This document shows positions 34,437-42,990 of a stretch of 64,000 bases of DNA, piece by piece (position 1 is the stretch's first letter; every line of letters starts with the position of its first letter). The position numbers and the translations under genes were made by a program. The stretch covers positions 5,998,001 through 6,062,000 of the forward strand of contig NZ_CP016076.1 of the NCBI RefSeq assembly GCF_001941625.1, in the 5' to 3' direction. The notes under the pieces are model-generated. The model ran no database searches, was not told where the DNA came from, and saw only the letters and a program-made list of their open reading frames with translations. This DNA is from Actinoalloteichus fjordicus (GTDB taxonomy: Bacteria; Actinomycetota; Actinomycetes; Mycobacteriales; Pseudonocardiaceae).

Positions 34437-37400
34437 CTAAGCGGGTCCCGGCCCGGCATCCTCCGGCGCAGGTTCCGGCACGGTCTCGAGTTCCCGCACC
34501 GCTGCCTGCGGTTCCTCCGCCGAGTCCGGCTCGCCGCTCACGGTCTGCTCGGCACTCGGGACCTGCTCGGCACTCGAGGCCTGCTCTGCACTCAGAACCT
34601 GCTCGCCGTCCGGGACCACCGCCCCGTTCTGCGCCGATCCCGCCGCAGGCACGAGCCCGGCCCGGCCCGCGTCGACGGCAGCGCGGGTCCGACCACGTAG
34701 CCGCTGCGAGATCACCGCGCTGATCCCGTCGCCCCGCATGCTGACCCCGTACAGCGCGTCGGCGATCTCCATCGTCGGCTTCTGGTGGGTGATGATGAGC
34801 AGCTGCGAGGTCTCTCGGAGCTGCTCGAGCAGGCCGATCAGTCTGCGCAGGTTCGTGTCGTCCAGCGCGGCCTCGACCTCGTCCATCACGTAGAACGGCG
34901 ACGGCCGGGCCCGGAAGATCGCCACCAGCATCGCCACGGCGGTCAGCGACTTCTCGCCGCCGGAGAGCAGCGAGAGCCGCTTGACCTTCTTGCCGGGCGG
35001 CCGAGCCTCTACGTCGACGCCGGTGGTCAGCATGTCGTCGGGCTCCGTCAGCACCAGCCTGCCCTCGCCGCCGGGGAAGAGGGTGGCGAAGACGATCTCG
35101 AACTCCCTGGCCACGTCCACGTAGGCGGTGGAGAAGACCTCGAGGATGCGCTCGTCGACGTCCTTGATCACCGTGAGCAGGTCCCGGCGGGTGGCCTTGA
35201 GGTCCTCCAGCTGCGTGGACAGGAAGCGATAACGCTCCTCCAGCGCCGCGAACTCCTCCAGGGCCAGCGGGTTGACCTTGCCGAGCAGCGAGAGGTCTCG
35301 CTCGGCGCGCTTGGCCCGCCGCACCTGGGTGTCCCGGTCGAAGGGCATCGGGGCCGGTGCGGTGACCTCCTCGCCGCGTTCCTTCGCCGCCTCGTACTCG
35401 GCGGTCTCCGCCGCGCTGGGCGGCACGCCGACGTCGGGTCCGTACTCGGCGGCGAGATCCTCCAGCCCGATGCCGAAGTCGTCGGCGATCTTCGTCTCCA
35501 GCTGCTCGAGCCGAAGCCGGCGCTCGGCACGCAGCACCTCGTCCCGGTGCACCGCGTCGGTCAGCTTCTCCAGCACGGCGGTCAGTTCCCGCGCGTGGTT
35601 GCGCACCGCCGTCAACGCCTGTTCCCGATCGGCGCGGGCGGCCTGCGCGGCGTCCCGCTCGTGGACGGCACGGCTCAACGACACCGCGATCCGTCCCGAG
35701 GCCGTCTCGCCCGCGTCGACGACGGCCTTCGCCACCGCAGCGCCCCTGCTCCGCGCCGCGCGCACGGCGGCGATTCTCGTCCGGTTCTCCCGCTCGATCC
35801 GTGCGGCCCGGCGCAGCTGTTCGGCCCGCCCCTGCACGGAGCGGGCCCGTTCCTCGGCGGTCCGCTGGACCAGCCGGGCATCCATCTCCCGCTGGCGGGC
35901 CGTGCCGACGGCCTCGGACGCCTGTTCCCGCTCGTCGGTGTCCGGCTCGTGCTCCAGCGGCTCCGATTCGACGGAGGACAGCCGATCCTCCGACTCCGCC
36001 AGCCCCCGCAGGGTCTGCTCGTGCGCGGCCTCGACCTTGGCGCGGCGGGTCCGCAGCTGCTCCGCCTCGGTGCGCGCGGCCTTGGCGACCTGCCCGAGCC
36101 TGCTCAACCGCTCGGTGCTGCGCGCCTTGCGCACCTTGGCCTCGTTGACCGACTCCTGCGCGGCACGCATCTGATCTCGGCGGTCTCGCTCCTCGGCGCG
36201 CGCGCCGTCCAGCGCTGCCGCATGGGCTGCCAGCCTGCTCTGCGCTGCCACCAGCTCCCGGCGGGCGTCGTCCACCGCCGCCTGCACCTCGATGACGCTC
36301 TGATCGCGGCCGGAGCCGCCCGAGGCGAAGTCCGCGCCGAGGACGTCGCCCTCCGGCGTCACCGCCCGCAGGCCGGGAACGTCGGCGATCAGCGACTTCG
36401 CCGCCGCGAGATCGCCGACGACGACCACCCCGTCCAGCGCCCGGAGCACGGCGGGCCGTAGCGCCTGCGGAGCGCCGACGAGGTCGGCCGCCCACCTTGC
36501 ACCGCGTGGCAGCTCCGGTCGGGCTCCACTCGCGACGGACGGCGCCCCGCCGATGAGCAGGCCTGCCCGGCCGGTGTCCTGGGACTTCAGCAGCTCCAGC
36601 GCCACCAGTGCGTCGTCGAGCCCGGCCAGGGCCACGGCATCGGCGACGGGGCCGAGTGCGGCGGCCAGGGCCACCTCGGCTCCGGGTTCCACGGTCAGCA
36701 GCGCCGCCACCGACCCGAGCAGGCCCGGCAGCCGCTCGCCTGCCGCGAGCAGCGCGCCCGCCCCGTCCTTGCGGGTCAGTCCCAGCGACAGCGCGTCCAC
36801 CCGCGCGGTCCAGGCGGCGATGTCCCGTTCGGCGCCGCGCTCGGCGGCCACCAGCTCGGCGACCCGTTCCCTGGCCTGTTCCCTGGCGGCGGCCGCCGCA
36901 TGATGCAGCTCCCCCAGGTCCGCGTCGTCGGTGTCCTGCCCGTCGTCGACGGCCTGCTGCTCCTCGAACTCCTGAGTGGCCGCGTCCGCTCGGTCCTCGG
37001 CCTCGGCCAACGCCGTCGACAGCCGCTCGATCTCCTCCTCGGTGGAGGCCGCCTTGCTGCGCAGCACCTCCACCTGCCCGGCCAGCCTGGCCAGGCCCTC
37101 CCGACGATCGGCGATGGCACGGGCGGCGGCGACGTGCGCCTGTTCGACGGCCTTGAGTCGCTGCTCGGCCAGCCCTCTGGCCTCGACGGCGTCGGACAGG
37201 TCGAAGCGGGCCTGCTCCAGGACCTCGGCCAGCTCGACCTCCGTCTCGGCGGCCTCCTCGGCCTCGGCCTCCAGCTCCTCGGGATCGCGCCCGCCGCGCG
37301 GTCCCTCCAGCGGTGCCGTGAGGTGCCGGTAGCGCTCCGCGGCCAGCCGCACGGTGCCCCGCAGCCGTTCCTCCAGTGCGGAGAGCCGATACCAGGTGTC

Positions 37401-38261
37401 CTGGGCGGCGTTCAGCCTCGGCGCGTCCTGCGCCAGCTGCTCCTCCAGCGCGGTCTGCTCCGCCTGGGCGATCTGCAACGAGCGCTCGACCTCGGTGCGA
37501 CGCGCCCGGACCGAGGCCTCGTCGGCCTCGTCCCTGGCCAGGTCCACGCGGGCCGAGACGAGGTCGTCGGCGATGAGTCGTAGTCGCGCGTCCCGCAGGT
37601 CCGACTGGACCGCCTGCGCCCGCCTGGCGATCTCGGCCTGCTTGCCGAGCGGCTTGAGCTGCCGACGCAGTTCGGCGGTGAGGTCGGTGAGTCGGGTCAG
37701 ATTGGCCTGCATCGCGTCGAGCTTCCGCAGCGCCTTCTCCTTGCGCTTGCGGTGCTTGAGGACGCCTGCGGCCTCCTCGATGAACGCGCGCCGTTCCTCC
37801 GGCTTGGACTCCAGGATCGAGGCCAGCTGTCCCTGACCGACGATGACGTGCATCTCACGGCCGATGCCGGAGTCCGACAGCAGTTCCTGGATGTCGAGCA
37901 GCCTGCACGAGTCGCCGTTGATCTCGTACTCGGTGGCGCCCTCCCGGAACATCCGTCGGGTGATGGAGACCTCGGTGTACTCGATGGGCAGGGCGCCGTC
38001 GGAGTTGTCGATGGTCAGGGTCACCTCGGCGCGGCCGAGCGGGGCGCGGCCCGAGGTGCCCGCGAAGATGACGTCCTCCATCTTCGCGCCGCGCAGCGCC
38101 TTGGCGCCCTTCTCGCCCATCACCCAGGTCAAGGCGTCCAGCACGTTGGACTTGCCGGAGCCGTTCGGACCGACCACGCAGGTGATGCCGGGCTCGAAGC
38201 GCAGGGTGGTGGCCGAGGCGAAGGACTTGAAGCCCTTGAGCGTCAGGCTCTTCAGGTGCAC
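34437..38261 (-). CDS. smc: Chromosome segregation ATPase SMC
   Basis: Protein of 1274 residues. The N-terminal ATPase lobe carries Walker A GPNGSGKSN at about residues 32-40. Long heptad-rich coiled coils flank a hinge near 510-640 (glycine-rich, LLGSVAALLTVEPGAEVALA). The C-terminal lobe has the signature LSGGEKSLTAVAML and Walker B FYVMDEVEAALDD. It is about 80 residues longer than usual because of a tail after residue 1190. That tail contains three SAEQ units in a row and is otherwise acidic and proline-rich. SMC with ScpAB compacts and resolves replicated origins. It begins at ATG 38261 in the conserved MHLKSLTLKGFKSFA. Confidence 0.97.
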   Translation of the reverse strand: MHLKSLTLKGFKSFASATTLRFEPGITCVVGPNGSGKSNVLDALTWVMGEKGAKALRGAKMEDVIFAGTSGRAPLGRAEVTLTIDNSDGALPIEYTEVSITRRMFREGATEYEINGDSCRLLDIQELLSDSGIGREMHVIVGQGQLASILESKPEERRAFIEEAAGVLKHRKRKEKALRKLDAMQANLTRLTDLTAELRRQLKPLGKQAEIARRAQAVQSDLRDARLRLIADDLVSARVDLARDEADEASVRARRTEVERSLQIAQAEQTALEEQLAQDAPRLNAAQDTWYRLSALEERLRGTVRLAAERYRHLTAPLEGPRGGRDPEELEAEAEEAAETEVELAEVLEQARFDLSDAVEARGLAEQRLKAVEQAHVAAARAIADRREGLARLAGQVEVLRSKAASTEEEIERLSTALAEAEDRADAATQEFEEQQAVDDGQDTDDADLGELHHAAAAAREQARERVAELVAAERGAERDIAAWTARVDALSLGLTRKDGAGALLAAGERLPGLLGSVAALLTVEPGAEVALAAALGPVADAVALAGLDDALVALELLKSQDTGRAGLLIGGAPSVASGARPELPRGARWAADLVGAPQALRPAVLRALDGVVVVGDLAAAKSLIADVPGLRAVTPEGDVLGADFASGGSGRDQSVIEVQAAVDDARRELVAAQSRLAAHAAALDGARAEERDRRDQMRAAQESVNEAKVRKARSTERLSRLGQVAKAARTEAEQLRTRRAKVEAAHEQTLRGLAESEDRLSSVESEPLEHEPDTDEREQASEAVGTARQREMDARLVQRTAEERARSVQGRAEQLRRAARIERENRTRIAAVRAARSRGAAVAKAVVDAGETASGRIAVSLSRAVHERDAAQAARADREQALTAVRNHARELTAVLEKLTDAVHRDEVLRAERRLRLEQLETKIADDFGIGLEDLAAEYGPDVGVPPSAAETAEYEAAKERGEEVTAPAPMPFDRDTQVRRAKRAERDLSLLGKVNPLALEEFAALEERYRFLSTQLEDLKATRRDLLTVIKDVDERILEVFSTAYVDVAREFEIVFATLFPGGEGRLVLTEPDDMLTTGVDVEARPPGKKVKRLSLLSGGEKSLTAVAMLVAIFRARPSPFYVMDEVEAALDDTNLRRLIGLLEQLRETSQLLIITHQKPTMEIADALYGVSMRGDGISAVISQRLRGRTRAAVDAGRAGLVPAAGSAQNGAVVPDGEQVLSAEQASSAEQVPSAEQTVSGEPDSAEEPQAAVRELETVPEPAPEDAGPGPA

Positions 38262-38491
38262 GGCTCGGTCATCCCTCCACGGTCCCCATCCCAGCGCGCC
38301 AGACGCGGGTACGACCGACGAGCGTACTCATCGCGACTGGTCAGCCACCGCGTGCGGCGGTCGGACACGCGCCCGCATCCGGCCCGAGATCACGGCGACG
38401 GGATGACCGGAGGCCGCAGTCACTCTTTCGCGCAGTCCGGCGCGGCCGGGGATGTGACGGTGTGTCAGGCGAGGAGGGGCGGGGCCGAGAC

Positions 38492-39280
38492 TCAGCCGAC
38501 CGCGCCCGCGATGATCAGGATGATGCCCAGCGGCACGGCGACGAAGATGCCGATGCGCATGAGCTTGTGCGTCGTGGTCCGGGCCGCCCGCAGCTCGTCC
38601 TCACTGCGGGTGGAGATGATGAAGTGCCCCTTCTCCGGCTTCGCGATCGACAGCTCGCCCCGGCGGTCGTTGACCTCGCCGAGCACGTACAGCCGCTGAC
38701 CGGGACGAACCACCCATTCGGTGTACCGATGACCGATCGTGCCGCCGCTGCCCGCGCGACTGCCCACCAGCCGGACGAGCGCCGATCCGAGTCCCTCGCC
38801 GCCGCCACCGCCGCCTCGGGCGGTCTCATAGCTGTTGAGAGTCTGCTCCGGCTTGTCCGGCTTGAGACCGCCCGGCTCGACGAGGATCAGCTCGCCTGCG
38901 TCATCGCGGATCGCATAGCCCTGCGGCGAGGAGTGCTCGGCGAGCTGCTCGGTCCGCTTGGAGACCTGGCGGCGGTTGTCCTGGATGGTGACGTGCTCGT
39001 ACTCCCGCTCGATGCGGTAGCGGAACCACACGCACTCGGTGCTCGTCAGCTCGGAGCTCAGCGGGCCGGTCGGCAGCGGCTCAGCGACCCCCACCACCTC
39101 GCACTCCTTGCGAAACGTGCCCTGACCGCCGACGTCGTCGGAGGCCTTGCGGAGCATCTTCAGCTCGGACACCGGGAGCGTGTCGGCGGCGATCATCGCG
39201 TGCAGCTCGCTACGGGCATGCGACATCCCGAAGAAGGCGATCACCGCGACGAGCAGCAGACCGATTCCGATGAAGATCAT
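38492..39280 (-). CDS. GIDE-domain membrane protein
   Basis: Protein of 262 residues with one membrane helix at each end (FIGIGLLLVAVIAFFGM; IGIFVAVPLGIILIIAGAV). The middle carries the GIDE pattern: EVVGVAEPLPTGPLSSELTS, then ECVWFRYRIEREYEH, RRQVSKRTEQLAEHSSP and WVVRPGQRLYVLGEVND. In eukaryotes the GIDE domain belongs to mitochondrial E3 ligases. Bacterial members are of unknown role, probably membrane remodelling or stress. No RING finger is present. ATG 39280 has AAGGG seven bases upstream. It lies between acyP and smc on the same strand. Confidence 0.87.
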   Translation of the reverse strand: MIFIGIGLLLVAVIAFFGMSHARSELHAMIAADTLPVSELKMLRKASDDVGGQGTFRKECEVVGVAEPLPTGPLSSELTSTECVWFRYRIEREYEHVTIQDNRRQVSKRTEQLAEHSSPQGYAIRDDAGELILVEPGGLKPDKPEQTLNSYETARGGGGGGEGLGSALVRLVGSRAGSGGTIGHRYTEWVVRPGQRLYVLGEVNDRRGELSIAKPEKGHFIISTRSEDELRAARTTTHKLMRIGIFVAVPLGIILIIAGAVG

Positions 39281-39790
39281 TCTCGACCCTTCGTTTCCTG
39301 CCGGACATCGCCCGCCCGCTGGTCGGCGGGCCGAGCGGCTTCACCATATGGGTTAGTCCCCGCCGGAGTCGTCGGCTTCGCAGAAGGCGACGACGCTTCG
39401 ATACCGGACGGTGATGGGTGCGGCGGCCTGTCACCTGTCACCTGTCAACCGTCGCACCCGTCCACTCCGCCAGGCTCGCGTGCCCGGGGCTCGCGAGCGT
39501 GGAACTCACCGGCAGCGGCACCGCACGGCGAGCATGAATCACGTCACGCGGCTAATCCGGTCCCGAGCGATCGGCCCCGACCCCGAACGGCAGTACATCG
39601 CGGGAGAGGCACGGCAGGCGCGCGGCGGGACAGGCGGCAGTACACCGATGGGCAGGATCGGACCGTGCAGGGCGGCCGGGGCGACGCCGGAGCCGGATCG
39701 CCTGCCGCCCGCAGACGACATGGAGAGACCGCTCGGGGCCCGCCACGTCTCCGCCTGGGCGGTGGGCCTCGGTGGAGGTCGTTGCCGTCC
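39281..39790. other. Gene-free region with a 7-base triplet repeat
   Basis: About 510 bases between acyP and the GIDE gene. Three exact tandem copies of CCTGTCA lie at 39427-39447. No gene is recognisable. It probably holds the promoter of the GIDE gene. Confidence 0.4.
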
Positions 39791-40129
39791 TCAGCGCTCC
39801 TCGAAGCCGGGCCCGATGTCCTCGACCGGCGTCCAGAGCGGAACGACGGTGTCGACGACGCCCGGCGGCTGCTCGGAACGCAGCAGCGCCAGCAGGCGGC
39901 GGCCCGAGGCACGCGGCCCCTGAGCGACGACGGCGACCCGGCCGTCCGGCAAATTCTCCGCATACCCGGACAAGCCCAGTTCCAAGGCACGGCACCGCGT
40001 CCACCAGCGGAAGCCCACGCCCTGCACCCGGCCTGCCACCCAGGCCGTCAGCCGGACCTCGTCCGTCTCGCCGTCGGCGCCGACCGAATCCACTCCGGAG
40101 TCCGTGTTCACCGGCTCATCGTGCCGCAT
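39791..40129 (-). CDS. acyP: Acylphosphatase
   Basis: Protein of 112 residues that hydrolyses acyl phosphates. The phosphate cradle VAGRVQGVGFRWWT supplies the catalytic Arg, and LGLSGYAENLPDGRVAVVAQ the catalytic Asn. The domain is about 90 residues, preceded by 20 polar residues. I chose ATG 40129; GTG starts inside the polar leader are possible and the frame upstream is not family-like. In most actinobacteria it lies between mutM and smc, and it still does here, though the kdp block has been placed between it and mutM. The four 16-base repeats at 40206-40269 lie just upstream. Confidence 0.93.
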   Translation of the reverse strand: MRHDEPVNTDSGVDSVGADGETDEVRLTAWVAGRVQGVGFRWWTRCRALELGLSGYAENLPDGRVAVVAQGPRASGRRLLALLRSEQPPGVVDTVVPLWTPVEDIGPGFEER

Positions 40130-40205
40130 CGGCATCCGCGTCGCGGCGACCACCGGCCTGCGTCGCCGGGACGGCTGATCCGACTGCACGCGACCGGCTG
40201 CCCGG

Positions 40206-40269
40206 GTCAGGGTCGCCCGCTGTCAGGGTCGCCCGCAGTCAAGGTCGCGCACTGTCAAGGTCGCCCGTT
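40206..40269. repeat. Four tandem 16-base repeats
   Basis: Units start at 40206, 40222, 40238 and 40254. The first is GTCAGGGTCGCCCGCT; the others differ at one to five positions, and a fifth degenerate half unit follows. The array sits 77-140 bases upstream of acyP (minus) and 240 bases upstream of the CAP-domain gene (plus), outside any believable gene. Confidence 0.75.
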
Positions 40270-40511
40270 TCGGTCGCCCGCTCGGCAGCGACCAGCACCG
40301 TCCGGCTCACCCCGACCGCGTGGCGGGTTCGCCGCAACGGCAGGCCGCACCGACGCCGATGTGTGGTTCGCATGTAGTCGATCATGGTTCACGTCGCTCC
40401 GGCGATCACCACACCTCAGGCAGGCCTGGACGGCATCCGCAGCTCCGCGACCGCGACAGGCGAGGACGAAGCACTGTTCGCCGACCTGCCGTCCTGGTAC
40501 CGTCTCCGCCC

Positions 40512-41258
40512 GTGGTCCACCCCCGGAGCAGACGCCTCGGCACGGCCGTCGGCCTACTGTCGATGGTGGCCGGAGCAGTCGCGGCCGGGACGTTGTCCAT
40601 GACCACGGCAGAACCCTCGATCGTCGCAGGCGCCGACTCGGCTGCCGGGGCGCCGCACTCCTCGGCTCCGCCGTACTTACCCAGCGGTGCCGCGGCTCCG
40701 TCGTGGGAGTCCGAGCCGCCCGCACCGAGCACGACCGAGTCTGCCCCTCCCACACCGAGCACCACCACGGAACCGCCGGTCCCCACGACGACGGATGAGG
40801 TCGAGCCGGAACCCACCACGCAGGAACCGCCCGCACCACCCCCTGCGCCGCCTCCCCCGCCGGAGCCGACACAGCCCGCCGCAGGCCAGTCTCCGGAGTC
40901 TGCTGAGGTCGTGACGCTGGCGAATCAGGCTCGCGCCGAGGCGGGATGCGGTGAGCTGCGGTTCGACGACCGGCTGTTCACCGCCGCGCAGAATCACAGC
41001 AGCGACATGGCAAGCCGGGACTACTTCTCTCACGAGTCGCCCGAGGGCACGAGTTTCGTGGATCGCGCGATCGCGGCCGGTCATCCCAGCCCCGCCGCGG
41101 AGAACATCGCGATGGGCGCCCGCACCGCCGACCAGGTGATGCGGATGTGGCTCGACTCCCCCGGCCACCGGGGGAACATCCTCAACTGCGATCTGACCAC
41201 GATCGGAGTGGGGTTGGACACTGACGGCTGGTACTGGACACAAGTATTCGGACGGTGA
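40512..41258 (+). CDS. Secreted CAP/SCP-domain protein
   Basis: Protein of 248 residues. The N-terminal signal or anchor (RLGTAVGLLSMVAGAVAAGT) is followed by about 80 residues of proline/threonine/glutamate-rich linker. The CAP domain (about 128-248) shows VVTLANQARAEAGCGELRFD, SRDYFSHESPEG, AENIAMG, and MWLDSPGHRGNILN. Bacterial CAP proteins are extracellular and of varied or unknown function, some lipid-binding or sporulation related. GTG 40512 is chosen to give the signal peptide. The stop overlaps the next gene by four bases (GTGA). Confidence 0.88.
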   Translation: MVHPRSRRLGTAVGLLSMVAGAVAAGTLSMTTAEPSIVAGADSAAGAPHSSAPPYLPSGAAAPSWESEPPAPSTTESAPPTPSTTTEPPVPTTTDEVEPEPTTQEPPAPPPAPPPPPEPTQPAAGQSPESAEVVTLANQARAEAGCGELRFDDRLFTAAQNHSSDMASRDYFSHESPEGTSFVDRAIAAGHPSPAAENIAMGARTADQVMRMWLDSPGHRGNILNCDLTTIGVGLDTDGWYWTQVFGR

Positions 41259-41938
41259 AAGACGTGCGGGAAGACCGCCGGGACGACATCGAGCACAAGA
41301 AGGCACCACCGACCGTGCTGCTCGCCGCCGCGGGGGTGGTGACCGCCACCGCGTTCGCGACCATCGCGACGCTGGGCATGGGCAACCCCGCCCAGCAGGA
41401 CAGCGGACCGATCCTTCGCCAGGACGTCTCTCACAACGACGCCACCCTCCCCGGCAGCTCCTCAGGCAGCCCGACCGAGTCGGGCGCCCCGAGCACCGAC
41501 GTGGTCTCCGAGGAGATCGACGACGTCGACGCGGAACAGGCCGACGGCGACGCAGGCGACGCACAGACCGGTGAGCAGACCGAGGACGGGGTCACCAGGC
41601 CGCCGCGCCCGCCGAACGACGGGAACGGCGGCGACAGCGGCAACCCGGGCGGCACCACCGATCCGGGCGGCACCGAGGGCGGCAGCGGCGGCGATGACGG
41701 GGCGTCGAACCCCACCACGCCTCCCACGGTGCCCCCGCCGACCACGACGCCGCCCACGACGCCCCCCACCACCAACCCGCCGACGACCGACGATCCCCCG
41801 CCGACGACCGACGACCCGCCGCCCCCCAGCGACGATCCGCCGCCGATCTCCTCCGGCGTTCCCTCGACCGAGACTCCGGAGCCGAGTGCCGGGCCGACGT
41901 CGACCTCGGGCGACCCGCTGTACGGCCCCTCGGCCTGA
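41255..41938 (+). CDS. Membrane-anchored Pro/Thr/Asp-rich wall-type protein
   Basis: Protein of 227 residues. A cytoplasmic basic and acidic start (residues 1-20) leads into one membrane helix (about 20-42, TVLLAAAGVVTATAFATIAT). Beyond it, about 180 residues of low complexity follow: an acidic glutamate/aspartate section, a glycine/asparagine/aspartate section, then proline/threonine/aspartate repeats (PPTTPPTT, TDDPPPTTDDPPP). This looks like an extended spacer reaching through the cell wall. It begins at GTG 41255, overlapping the CAP-protein gene by four bases, so the two are expressed together. No enzymatic domain is visible. Confidence 0.75.
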   Translation: MKDVREDRRDDIEHKKAPPTVLLAAAGVVTATAFATIATLGMGNPAQQDSGPILRQDVSHNDATLPGSSSGSPTESGAPSTDVVSEEIDDVDAEQADGDAGDAQTGEQTEDGVTRPPRPPNDGNGGDSGNPGGTTDPGGTEGGSGGDDGASNPTTPPTVPPPTTTPPTTPPTTNPPTTDDPPPTTDDPPPPSDDPPPISSGVPSTETPEPSAGPTSTSGDPLYGPSA

Positions 41939-41957
41939 CGGCACCTGATCCGCCTGC

Positions 41958-41993
41958 GAGGCCGGTCATCCCCTGCCGGGGGTGACCGGCCTC
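41958..41993 (+). terminator. Strong hairpin terminator after the CAP-protein operon
   Basis: An 11-base perfect stem GAGGCCGGTCA / TGACCGGCCTC with an inner CCCC/GGGG pairing and a short loop, followed by GTCTTCGTTGTG on the plus strand. It is 20 bases after the stop at 41938. It may also serve kdpE from the other strand. Confidence 0.8.
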
Positions 41994-42312
41994 GTCTTCG
42001 TTGTGCGCTGCGGCTCGTGGAAGCAGGCGGGCTCGACCGCCCGCACTGCGACAGGCGGTTCGACGGTGCCGCAGGCTGCCCGGCCGGAGCAGCCGTCACG
42101 CCCGGGACCCCCGCTCGATCAGCGAAGCAGGTCCGCCGCCGACCGAGTGACCGCGTCGTCGCTGCGGGCCGACTTCCCCGCCGCAGCGCGACCCGTTCCC
42201 AGCGCCCGGCCTGGCCGGCTCGGCACAGTCGCCGACTCCGCTTCCGGCTCCGCCCCCGACGCCGACGGCTCAAGCCGCGAACCGGGCCGACGACCGATGT
42301 CGCAACCTCTGA
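41994..42312. other. Region between convergent operons
   Basis: About 320 bases after the terminator and before the kdpE stop. GC-rich, low-complexity frames, nothing recognisable. Confidence 0.35.
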
Positions 42313-42990
42313 TCACAGCTCGAACCGGTAGCCCATCCCGGCCTCGGTACGCAGGTGACGCGGACTGCCCGAGTCCGGTTCGAGTTTGCGTCGCAGCTGT
42401 GCCAGGTAGACGCGCAGATAGTGGTTCTCGGCGAGATAGCCGGGCCCCCATACCTCGTGGAGCAGCTGCTGTCGGCTCACCAGTCGTCCCCGATTCCGCA
42501 CCAGCACCTCCAACACGCCCCATTCGGTCGGTGTGAGGTGGACGGGACTACCGTCCCGGTAGACCTGTCTGGCCGCCAGGTCGACAGTGAACGACGCGGT
42601 GCGGACCACCGGTTCGTCGGCCTCACCCGCTCCCGACCGGCGGACCGCCGCGCGCAGCCTGGCGAGCAGCTCGTCCATGCCGAAGGGCTTGGTGACGTAG
42701 TCATCGGCGCCCGCGTCCAGTGCCCGCACCTTGTCGCCGGACTCGGTCCGAGCCGACAGCACGATGATCGGCACCCGGCTCCAGCCGCGCAGGCCCTCGA
42801 TGACGGTCGTGCCGTCGAGATCGGGCAGACCGAGGTCCAGCAGGACCACGTCCGGTCTGCCCGACGCAGCCGTCCGCAGGGCGCTCGACCCGTCGTGGGC
42901 GGTCAGCACCGCATAGCCGTGCGCAACGAGATTGATCCGCAGTGCCCGGACCAACGCCTTCTCATCATCGACCACCAGCACCGTCGTCAT
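42313..42990 (-). CDS. kdpE: Response regulator KdpE
   Basis: Protein of 225 residues of the OmpR class. The receiver domain (1-115) has the phospho-acceptor Asp in DVVLLDLGLPDLDG and the conserved Lys in DDYVTKPFGMDELLARLRA. The C-terminal winged helix lies at about 130-225 (TPTEWGVLEVLVRNRGRLVS, EVWGPGYLAENHYLRVYLAQ). It activates the kdp promoter when phosphorylated by KdpD. Its start overlaps kdpD by four bases. Confidence 0.95.
   Translation of the reverse strand: MTTVLVVDDEKALVRALRINLVAHGYAVLTAHDGSSALRTAASGRPDVVLLDLGLPDLDGTTVIEGLRGWSRVPIIVLSARTESGDKVRALDAGADDYVTKPFGMDELLARLRAAVRRSGAGEADEPVVRTASFTVDLAARQVYRDGSPVHLTPTEWGVLEVLVRNRGRLVSRQQLLHEVWGPGYLAENHYLRVYLAQLRRKLEPDSGSPRHLRTEAGMGYRFEL

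Noticed and set aside
34785-36461. 558-codon plus-strand frame antisense to smc
   Set aside because: Shadow of the smc codon pattern; no family features.
39427-39447. CCTGTCA triplet as an operator
   Set aside because: Seven-base units are too short and unplaced relative to a start codon to claim a function; noted only as a repeat.
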